From Methylobacterium brachythecii (GTDB lineage: Bacteria > Pseudomonadota > Alphaproteobacteria > Rhizobiales > Beijerinckiaceae), in assembly GCF_014196345.1 (NCBI RefSeq), contig NZ_JACIDN010000005.1:434001-498000 (forward strand): a stretch of 64,000 nucleotides of DNA, given 5' to 3'. Both the position numbers and the translations under genes were made by a program. Under the pieces are notes generated by a model that did no database searches, had not been told where the DNA came from, and saw only the letters and a program-made list of their open reading frames with translations. Shown in pieces: positions 53,243-60,188 of this stretch; position 1 is the first letter of the stretch; each line of letters begins with the position of its first letter.

Positions 53243-53657
53243 ATGAGCATCGAGACGAACGTCCAGACCGTGAAGGACTTCTTCGCCGATCGGCCGCGGC
53301 GACAAAGAGGTTCTGAGGGCGCTGGTCGCCGAAGACATCGAATGGATCATCCCGGGCGAGGACTGGCCGCTAGCCGGGACCTACCGCGGACATGCGGGGC
53401 TTGCGCACCTGCTCAAGACCTAATCCCAAACCATAGAGCTCTCGATCATGGAAGCCCGAGAGTTCGTGGCGCAGGGGGACCGGGTTTTGGTCGTCGGCTT
53501 TGCCAGGGGGATGATCAAGGCCACAGGCAGGTCGTTCGATGACGACTGGATCTTCGCCATCACGGTCCGGCACGGCAAGCTCACGAACATCCAAGAGTAT
53601 ATTGATACGCAGGCGCTGGCACGAGCCGCGCAGATGAGCGCTTCCGAACCAACATAA
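53243..53657 (+). pseudogene. SnoaL/NTF2-like protein, broken by a frameshift and a stop codon
   Basis: It starts normally (GGAGAG, then MSIETNVQTVKDFFA), but after about residue 15 the SnoaL sequence continues in another frame (IGRGDKEVLRALVAEDIEWI, then PGEDWPLAGTYRGHAGLAHL). That frame hits TAA at 53420-53422 and then continues as SQTIELSIMEAREFVAQGD to 53657. Two independent lesions make it a pseudogene unless the assembly is wrong. An intact protein would be about 137 residues. Confidence 0.8.
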
Positions 53658-53891
53658 GCGCTCGACGTCTGCCGCCCATCGAGGTCTGCGGAATCTTGGC
53701 GAGCGGACATATGGTTATCGATGGGTGGAGGTCCGCCATCAGATACCGTTATGCCGAAATGGCTTGACGTGGCTGGGGCGAGAGCAGCCAGTCCCGGCAC
53801 GACTGCTTCCTCGCTTCGCGGGCCTCGAAGCTGCCGGTCAGCTTCATTGGACTGCTTCGCCCTGGGAAGCCCGCAGCCTTCGAAGCGGACA

Positions 53892-54575
53892 TCATTTCGC
53901 GCGGTAGTCCGGCGACACGCCAAGGTCGTTGGACCAAGGCCCACTCTTAATCAGCAAGGCCGCACGATTGGCCGCAAAGGCGCGATCGTATTCGATCATT
54001 CCAGCGATCTCGTCGCGCGCATCAACGCCGTAGAGCTTGCCCAGCAGATAAAGCGTCAGATCAATCGCGAGCGACACGCCTCCCCCGGTGACGACGCCGT
54101 CGTCGACGAGCAGGGCTGGCACGGCGGCAATGCGATCGTGCCGGGATGCCATCACATCGAGGGGCGCGACCGGCTCGGCTCCTGCTCTCGTGCGCCGGGT
54201 CGTCGCTCTTCGCCCTTCGAGCAGTCCCGCTTCCGCGAGAATCATCGCGCCGGTGCAGACGGAGGCGAGCGTCCCGGATCGGCGGCCGTCGAGGAAGGCC
54301 TTCATGGCGACGTCCTCGGCAGCGGAACTCCAGCCCGGTCCGCCGCAGACGATCGTTACGTCGGTCTCGGGCGCGTCGGCGAAGCCGTAGGGCGCCTCGA
54401 CCGCGAGGCCACCGGCGAGCCGCACCGGACCGGCCTCGCGGGCCACGACGACGTCCGCGAGGTTGGGAAGGACGCGCCGCGCCATCGAGATCACACCGAC
54501 CGTGCCGCCGATGTCGATGGGCTCGACGCCGTCATAGATCACGATCGCTATGCTTTTTCGAATAGTGCGGTCCAT
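53892..54575 (-). CDS. DJ-1/PfpI family protein
   Basis: This class-I glutamine-amidotransferase-like protein of 227 residues has the nucleophile Cys in LASVCTGAMILAEAGLLEGR and IAIVIYDGVEPIDIGG at the N-terminus, the style of isonitrile hydratase and the ligand half of AraC-type GlxA regulators; no DNA-binding domain follows. It is divergent from the XRE-cupin gene. The reaction is unknown. Confidence 0.87.
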   Translation of the reverse strand: MDRTIRKSIAIVIYDGVEPIDIGGTVGVISMARRVLPNLADVVVAREAGPVRLAGGLAVEAPYGFADAPETDVTIVCGGPGWSSAAEDVAMKAFLDGRRSGTLASVCTGAMILAEAGLLEGRRATTRRTRAGAEPVAPLDVMASRHDRIAAVPALLVDDGVVTGGGVSLAIDLTLYLLGKLYGVDARDEIAGMIEYDRAFAANRAALLIKSGPWSNDLGVSPDYRAK

Positions 54576-54655
54576 CGCGATACTCTCTCCATTGTGTGCC
54601 CATCGGGCTTGCGTCAGAAGTTCAACGGGTGCTCGACCAGCGCGACAGGGTGCAG

Positions 54656-55267
54656 ATGACGGTTCGGACGACGGTGAGGCGGGAGCAGGTGGAGGCGGAG
54701 GCGCGCTCGCAGATCGACGTCCTCGCGGAGGAGGTCCGCCGACGGCGCAAGGAGCGCGATCTTTCCCTCGAGCAGTTGGCGACCCTGTCCGGGGTCAGCC
54801 GCTCCATGATCTCGAAAATCGAGCGCGCTGAGGCCGTCCCGTCGACCACGGTGCTGTCGCGCCTCGCGGAGGCCCTCGGCGTCACCTTCTCTCGCCTGAT
54901 GGCTCCGGCCACCGAAAGCGAAGTGCTGCTGATCCCGGCCAGCCGGCAGCCGGTCCTTCGCGACGAGGCCTCGGGCTTCCTGCGCCGCTGCATCTCGCCC
55001 GTCCTGCCGGGCCGCGGGATCGATTGGGTGCTCAACACGCTTCCTCCCGGGGCGACGACGGGGGAGTTCGTTGCCCATCGCCGCGGCGTCTCGGAATACA
55101 TCTACGTGCTGAAGGGCCGGCTGCGCGCCTCCGTCGGAGAGCGGTCCTTCGTAGTCGAGGAGGGCGATAGCCTCTACTTCGAAGCCGATGCCGGTCACGC
55201 CTTCACCAATCTCGGGACCGAGCCCTGCCAATACTTCCTGGTGATCGACGCCTCGCGGATGCGCTGA
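54656..55267 (+). CDS. XRE-family regulator with C-terminal cupin domain
   Basis: This regulator has about 203 residues: a helix-turn-helix (LSLEQLATLSGVSRSMISKI) and a cupin ligand domain (EYIYVLKGRLRASVGERSFV; GDSLYFEADAGHAFTNLG). A longer frame from GTG 54596 exists, but ATG 54656 with AGGG upstream is preferred. It likely controls the MHS transporter operon through the AGTGGA-N6-TCCACT repeat at 55404. Confidence 0.88.
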   Translation: MTVRTTVRREQVEAEARSQIDVLAEEVRRRRKERDLSLEQLATLSGVSRSMISKIERAEAVPSTTVLSRLAEALGVTFSRLMAPATESEVLLIPASRQPVLRDEASGFLRRCISPVLPGRGIDWVLNTLPPGATTGEFVAHRRGVSEYIYVLKGRLRASVGERSFVVEEGDSLYFEADAGHAFTNLGTEPCQYFLVIDASRMR

Positions 55268-55379
55268 CTGCGCAATCTGTCAGCAGCCCGGCGCCGTGTT
55301 GCTCGATTTGATTTCAACCTGACCTCGTCACGCACAGACTGAATAGCCACCGCCGTCTGCGGACAGTCGGCGGGCGGTT

Positions 55380-55394
55380 TGGCATGCCGCTTGC
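55380..55394 (+). promoter_or_regulatory. Candidate sigma-54 promoter of the MHS transporter gene
   Basis: TGGCATGCCGCTTGC fits TGGCA-N7-TTGC with the right spacing, about 45 bases before the start codon. It is followed by an inverted repeat (55404-55421), the same arrangement as at 12981 and 20709 with a different operator. Confidence 0.5.
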
Positions 55395-55403
55395 CTCCTC
55401 GAT

Positions 55404-55421
55404 AGTGGATTTTAGTCCACT
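55404..55421. promoter_or_regulatory. Operator-like inverted repeat before the MHS transporter gene
   Basis: AGTGGA (55404-55409) and TCCACT (55416-55421) are perfect inverted repeats around TTTTAG. Candidate site for the XRE-cupin regulator encoded just upstream. Confidence 0.55.
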
Positions 55422-55440
55422 TTAGAAGAGGAGCCAGGAG

Positions 55441-56793
55441 ATGACGGCGTCCAGTGCTAACGCAATCGACCCAACGGCATTTCCGCCCCCATCGACGATC
55501 GTGCAGGAGGGGGCGATCGATGACCGCACGATGCGTCGCATCGTTTGGGCCAGCGTGCTCGGCACGGTGGTCGAATGGTACGACTTCCTGATCTACGGGA
55601 CCGCCGCGGCGCTGGTGTTCAACAAGCTGTTCTTCCCGACGCTGGACCCGCTCGCCGGCACACTCGCGGCCTTCGGCTCCTATGCCGTCGGCTTCGTCGC
55701 CCGCCCCCTCGGTGGCGCGATCTTCGGCCATTTCGGGGATCGCCTCGGACGCAAGGCCATGCTGACGCTGACCATGCTCATCATGGGCGTCGGCACCTTC
55801 CTGATCGGCTGCCTGCCCACCTATTCCCAGATCGGCCTCTGGGCGCCGGCGCTCCTCGTCGCGCTTCGCCTGCTGCAGGGCATCGGCGTCGGCGGCGAGT
55901 GGGGCGGCGCCGTCCTCATGGTGATCGAGCACGCGCCCCCGAAGCGGAGGGGCTTTTACGGAAGTCTCGTCCAGGTCGGCTTCCCGGCCGGTATCGCGGC
56001 CTCGACCGCCACCTTCCTGCTGCTCACCAGCCTGCCGGAGGCCGACTTCCTGAGCTGGGGCTGGCGCGTCCCGTTCCTGCTCAGCGCACTGCTCATCGCC
56101 GTCGGCCTGTTCGTGCGCCTCAAGCTCGTCGAGACGCCGGCCTTCGCCAAGGTGAAGGAGGAGAACGGGGTGGCCCGCATGCCCTTCCTCGAGGTGCTGC
56201 TCGGTCAGCCGAAGACCTTCTTCATCGCCGTTGGCCTGAAGGTCTCGGAGGTCGCCTGGGTGTATATCCTGACCGTGTTCTCGATCGCGTATGCCACGGG
56301 CACCCTCGGCCTCCCCAAGCGCCTGATCCTCGACGCTATCCTCTGGGCCGCGCTGCTCGAATTCGTGACGATGCCCTTCTTCGGATGGCTGTCCGACAAG
56401 GTCGGCCGGCGCCCGATCTATCTGGCCGGCGCGCTGGTCAGCGCGGTGTGCGCCTTCGTGGTCTTCGGCCTCCTCGACAGCAAGGACCCGACGACCATCA
56501 CGGTAACGATCGCGGTCGTGATGAGCCTGACGCACGCCTCGATGTTCGGGCCGCAGGGCGCGTTCATGCCCGAGCTATTCGGGACCCGGGTCCGCTACAG
56601 CGGCGCCTCGCTCGGCTGCCAGGTCGCGGCCGCGCTCTCCGGCGGATTCGCGCCGATTATCGCCACGGCGCTGCTCGCCGCGACGGGAACTACTCTGTCG
56701 ATCTCCTTCCTGATGCTCGGCCTCGCGCTGATCACCTTCACCGCTGCCTGGGCCGCGACCGAAACCCGCGATCTGGACATCACCCGGAGCTGA
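55441..56793 (+). CDS. MFS transporter, metabolite:H+ symporter (MHS) family
   Basis: This 12-helix permease of 450 residues of the ShiA/ProP/KgtP type has TVVEWYDFLIYGTAAALVF in helix 1, FGHFGDRLGRKAMLTLTMLI after helix 2 and QGIGVGGEWGGAVLMVIEH in helix 4. It imports an organic acid or betaine with protons. It probably heads a unit with the RidA, MOSC and oxidoreductase genes, although a hairpin separates it from them. Confidence 0.92.
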   Translation: MTASSANAIDPTAFPPPSTIVQEGAIDDRTMRRIVWASVLGTVVEWYDFLIYGTAAALVFNKLFFPTLDPLAGTLAAFGSYAVGFVARPLGGAIFGHFGDRLGRKAMLTLTMLIMGVGTFLIGCLPTYSQIGLWAPALLVALRLLQGIGVGGEWGGAVLMVIEHAPPKRRGFYGSLVQVGFPAGIAASTATFLLLTSLPEADFLSWGWRVPFLLSALLIAVGLFVRLKLVETPAFAKVKEENGVARMPFLEVLLGQPKTFFIAVGLKVSEVAWVYILTVFSIAYATGTLGLPKRLILDAILWAALLEFVTMPFFGWLSDKVGRRPIYLAGALVSAVCAFVVFGLLDSKDPTTITVTIAVVMSLTHASMFGPQGAFMPELFGTRVRYSGASLGCQVAAALSGGFAPIIATALLAATGTTLSISFLMLGLALITFTAAWAATETRDLDITRS

Positions 56794-56802
56794 GATTGCC
56801 CA

Positions 56803-56831
56803 AGGCCGGGCGCCATCGCGACGCCCGGCCT
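56803..56831 (+). terminator. Hairpin after the MHS transporter gene
   Basis: AGGCCGGGCG and CGCCCGGCCT form a perfect 10-bp stem with a 9-base loop, starting 10 bases after the stop codon. The T tract is weak (TATTCC), so it may only partly terminate. Confidence 0.55.
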
Positions 56832-56902
56832 ATTCCACGATAATGGAAATCATTCTAACAATGGTTCGGGCGCGACCCGAATAACCCGTTGACGAGGACC
56901 GC

Positions 56903-57298
56903 ATGAACCGGACGATCATCACGACCAGCGCCGCCGCTCCGGCTGCCGGACCTTATGCGCAAGCGACGCGCGTCGGCGACTTTGTCTTCGCGTCGGGACA
57001 GTTACCGATCGATCCGGCGACGAATGCCTTGCCGGACGGCGTCGCGGCGCAGACCCGGCAATCGCTCGCCAATCTCTCTGCCGTCCTCGAGGCTGGCGGC
57101 GCGAGCCTTGCCTCCGTCGCGAAGACCACCGTGTTCCTCAAGGACATCAACGATTTCGCGGCCATGAACGCCGTCTATGCCGAGCATTTCCCCGGCGAGG
57201 CCCCGGCGCGATCGACGATCGAGGTGGCCCGCCTGCCGAAGGACGCCCTCGTCGAGATCGAGGCGATCGCACTCGCGACAGGGCCCGTCGCGTCATGA
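56903..57298 (+). CDS. RidA family protein (enamine/imine deaminase)
   Basis: This YjgF/RidA-type protein of 131 residues hydrolyses reactive enamines/imines to ketones. The signature APARSTIEVARLPKDALVEI contains the conserved Arg, and FVFASGQLPIDPATNALPDG is typical. It overlaps the MOSC gene by 4 bases, which suggests the unit degrades an amine or N-containing acid. Confidence 0.9.
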   Translation: MNRTIITTSAAAPAAGPYAQATRVGDFVFASGQLPIDPATNALPDGVAAQTRQSLANLSAVLEAGGASLASVAKTTVFLKDINDFAAMNAVYAEHFPGEAPARSTIEVARLPKDALVEIEAIALATGPVAS

Positions 57299-57864
57299 GC
57301 GAACTGCCGCCGCCGCGCATGGTCGAAGCCTTCGAGCACGCTGCCGGCTCGATTGCCGTCAACGTCCCCGGCGGTGCGACGGGATGGAAGGGCGTGCTCC
57401 TGAACATTCATGTCGCGCCCGCCGCGAGCTACGAGATGGAGGAGTTGCAGGAAGCCCGCTGCGTGGCCGGCCGCGGCATCGAGGGCGACCGCTACTTCCA
57501 CGGCACCGGAACCTACTCGCCGAAGCCGGATACCCGCGAGGTGACGCTGATCGAGCAGGAGGCGCTCGACGCGCTAAACCGCAACGATCCGCCGCTCCAG
57601 GGCGGCAAGATCCAGCTCTCCCCGGGCGACCATCGCCGCAACCTCACGGTCAGGGGTGTGCCGCTGAACCATCTTGTCGGCCGGCGCTTCAGGGTCGGCG
57701 AGGTCATCCTGCGCGGCGGCCGGCTCAACTTCCCCTGCAAGTACCTTGAGGAGTTGCTCGGAATGCCGGTCTACCTGCCGCTCTACAACAGGTCCGGCCT
57801 GAACTGCGGGATAGAGCGGGGAGGCTTGATCCGTCCCGGCGACGCCATCGAGATGATGGACTGA
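57295..57864 (+). CDS. MOSC domain protein
   Basis: This protein of 189 residues has the MOSC fold found in molybdenum-cofactor sulfurases and YiiM-type N-hydroxylated-base reductases. The segments AGRGIEGDRYF, EVTLIEQEALDAL and NLTVRGVPLNHLVGRRFRVG are typical, and the conserved Cys lies in GGRLNFPCKYLEEL. It lacks the PLP domain of full sulfurases. With a flavin/ferredoxin reductase encoded next, an electron-fed reduction of N-oxygenated compounds is possible, by analogy with mARC/YiiM systems. Confidence 0.87.
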   Translation: MSELPPPRMVEAFEHAAGSIAVNVPGGATGWKGVLLNIHVAPAASYEMEELQEARCVAGRGIEGDRYFHGTGTYSPKPDTREVTLIEQEALDALNRNDPPLQGGKIQLSPGDHRRNLTVRGVPLNHLVGRRFRVGEVILRGGRLNFPCKYLEELLGMPVYLPLYNRSGLNCGIERGGLIRPGDAIEMMD

Positions 57865-57867
57865 ACC

Positions 57868-58815
57868 ATGACCGCACGCATCATCATGAAGCTGCGCGTC
57901 GAGAGCATCCGCGCCTCGACGCCCGAGGTCGCCCATATCGGCCTAGTCCATCCCCTGCGGCCCGAATTGCCGGAATGGACGCCCGGCGCGCATGTGGACT
58001 TCCGTCTGCCTGACGGGAAGATCCGCCAGTACTCGCTCTGCGGTGATCCGAGCGACCGGTCACGCTACGAGGTGGCGATCAAGCGCGAGGACCAGGGCCG
58101 CGGCGGATCGAAGTGGGTCCACGAGAACCTAGCCTTGGGAACGATCGCGCATGTCTCGGCGCCGCGGAACAACTTCCCGTTGGCACCGGGTGCGACGCGC
58201 CACGTCTTCGTGGCCGGCGGCATCGGCATCACGCCCTTCGTCGCTATGGCGCGCGCGCTCGCTGCCGAGGACAGGGACTTCACGCTCCATCTGTGTGCGC
58301 GCTCGGCCGAGGACGCACCGCTCATCGGTCTCCTGCGCGAGATCTGCGGCGAGCAGCTGCACTGCTGGTTCTCGTCCGAGGGCCGGCGGTTCGATCCGAG
58401 AGTGCTAGGTGGGCCGTCGGAGGGCACGCATATCTATTCCTGTGGGCCTGAGCGTCTGGTCGGATCCCTGCAGGCGGCGCTCGACCTCGCCGGCTGGCCG
58501 TCGGAGCAGATCCACATCGAGCGCTTCGCGGCGACTCTCGACGAAAATTTCAAGCCAGAGCCTTTCGAGGCGCTGATCGAGTCGACCGGCCAGACGCTCC
58601 ATGTGCCGGCCGATCGCTCGCTGCTCGACGTCCTGCGAGAGCACGGTTTTACGCTGTCGTCCTCCTGCGAGATTGGGGTCTGCGGCTCCTGTGAGTGCGG
58701 CTATCGAGACGGCGTCGTCCTTCACCGCGACTCGTCGCTTCCGCTTTCCAAGCGCCAGGATCGCATGATGCCCTGCGTCTCTCGTGCACGCGTGCATCTT
58801 ACCCTCGCACTCTGA
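57868..58815 (+). CDS. Phthalate-dioxygenase-reductase-type flavoprotein with C-terminal [2Fe-2S] domain
   Basis: This electron-transfer protein of 315 residues has an FMN-binding barrel (GKIRQYSLCGDPSDRSRYEV), an NAD-binding domain (VFVAGGIGITPFVAMARAL) and a C-terminal plant-type ferredoxin (SSCEIGVCGSCECGYRDG, then MMPCVSRA). This order is that of PDR/VanB reductases. Their usual partner, a Rieske oxygenase, is absent here, so the MOSC protein or an unlinked oxygenase may receive the electrons. Confidence 0.9.
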   Translation: MTARIIMKLRVESIRASTPEVAHIGLVHPLRPELPEWTPGAHVDFRLPDGKIRQYSLCGDPSDRSRYEVAIKREDQGRGGSKWVHENLALGTIAHVSAPRNNFPLAPGATRHVFVAGGIGITPFVAMARALAAEDRDFTLHLCARSAEDAPLIGLLREICGEQLHCWFSSEGRRFDPRVLGGPSEGTHIYSCGPERLVGSLQAALDLAGWPSEQIHIERFAATLDENFKPEPFEALIESTGQTLHVPADRSLLDVLREHGFTLSSSCEIGVCGSCECGYRDGVVLHRDSSLPLSKRQDRMMPCVSRARVHLTLAL

Positions 58816-59222
58816 GGCACGGCTCAGGGCTCGCGATGGTCGATTGCCTCGGCCATCTGGCCGGCAAAAAACGCCTAAGGCCATCGTCACAAGGTTTCAG
58901 GCCTCAGGAGGCTCGGGCACCTTAGGCGTCTTCCCAATCACCGAACCGACCGCAGCGGCACACACGTCGCCCAACTTGCGCAAAAAATAGTCAAGCCCGT
59001 TTCTCGGGCAGAGGTTGTCCGAACCGTCCGCTTCTTTGGCCGAATTTGTCGGACCATGTCCGTTGCGTACGATCACGTATTGCAGTGCAATCATCTCAGC
59101 GCCTTCGTCGGGCACTTGGCGTCGATGAAAAGCAGCTGGCTATCGCCGATCTTTGGCTAGTAACCACATCATCGGGCCATGATCCGCCAAGCAAAACTTG
59201 GCGATCATCGGGAGAATGTCGC
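58816..59222. other. Intergenic region before the CobW gene
   Basis: No gene is certain. It contains one small minus-strand frame (58897-59094). The CobW promoter must lie here but is not recognised. Confidence 0.4.
58897..59094 (-). CDS. Hypothetical 65-aa protein
   Basis: ATG 59094 opens a frame ending VPEPPEA. Composition is protein-like (MIALQYVIVRNGHG, then NGLDYFLRKLGDVCAAAVGS). It overlaps by ATGA the end of a startless 21-codon frame (LLFIDAKCPTKALR), so it might be the tail of a decayed gene pair. No family recognised. Confidence 0.3.
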   Translation of the reverse strand: MIALQYVIVRNGHGPTNSAKEADGSDNLCPRNGLDYFLRKLGDVCAAAVGSVIGKTPKVPEPPEA

Positions 59223-60017
59223 ATGATTAAAGCGCCCGTGACGATCATCACCGGATTCCTTGGCTCCGGAAAAACCACTCTGCTCAATCATATTCTTGGA
59301 CAGGCAGGAGGCGAAAGGATCGCGGTCGTGATCAACGAGTACGGCGAGGTCGGGATCGACGGGCAGTTGGTCTTGGAAACCGCTGATACGATCGTCGAGC
59401 TCAACAACGGCTGCATCTGTTGCACCGTCCGCGGCGATCTCGTGAAGGGGATTGGCGATCTGATGACCAGCGGTCGGGCGATCGACCGGCTCATCGTCGA
59501 AACGTCTGGTCTCGCGGACCCCGCGCCAGTCATCCAGTCCTTCGTGCTCGACGATGTCCTGAAGGCACACGTGCAGCTCGACGCGATCGTTACGGTCGCC
59601 GACGCCCGGCACTTCGCCATCCAGATCGGCCGGGATGAAGCACGTGAGCAAGTCGCTTTCGCCGACGTCGTCCTGATCAACAAGACGGATCTGGAAAACA
59701 CGGCCTCTCTCGAGCGCACCGAAAGCGAGGTCCGTCGCTTGAATCCGCTCGCCCGGATTCATCGAGTTCGCGGCGGGGCAGTCGCGCGCGAGACGGTTCT
59801 CGATATCGGGGCCTTCGACCTCAAGAACCTTCTCGCGATCGAGCCCGATCTTCTCGAGGACCATGAGCACGAGCATAGCGACGACATCGGCTGCGTCGCC
59901 GTGACCATCGCCGAGCCCCTGGCGCCCGACTTGTTCAATGTCTGGTTCTCAAGGTTCCAGCAGGAACGCGGCATCGACCTGCTGCGCACGAAGGGCGTGC
60001 GCGCTCTGCTCGTTTGA
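59223..60017 (+). CDS. CobW/COG0523 family GTPase, C-terminus shortened
   Basis: This P-loop metallochaperone GTPase has GFLGSGKTTLLNHILG (Walker A), EYGEVGIDGQLV, the metal-binding CxCC motif in NNGCICCTVRGDLV, ETSGLADP and NKTD. The start at 59223 follows GGGAGA. The C-terminal CobW_C domain begins (CVAVTIAEPLAPDLFNVWF) but the protein stops after RTKGVRALLV, about 60-80 residues earlier than usual. It has 264 residues. It may be truncated by mutation or a short variant. It is probably involved in zinc or cobalt supply. Confidence 0.85.
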   Translation: MIKAPVTIITGFLGSGKTTLLNHILGQAGGERIAVVINEYGEVGIDGQLVLETADTIVELNNGCICCTVRGDLVKGIGDLMTSGRAIDRLIVETSGLADPAPVIQSFVLDDVLKAHVQLDAIVTVADARHFAIQIGRDEAREQVAFADVVLINKTDLENTASLERTESEVRRLNPLARIHRVRGGAVARETVLDIGAFDLKNLLAIEPDLLEDHEHEHSDDIGCVAVTIAEPLAPDLFNVWFSRFQQERGIDLLRTKGVRALLV

Positions 60018-60188
60018 GGCCTCCTGAGCCGAACGCTCTTGCAAGCGCCAGCGTGGTCTTAGGCAGCCTCGACGCCAATCCGAGTTAGGTCGGAACGCGC
60101 CGGGACTGGAACGGCAACCTTCGCCATCAGCTCTCCCGAAAGCTGTCCTTCCGCTATCGGCCAGTAGCCGACTCGATCAAGTTCTCAG

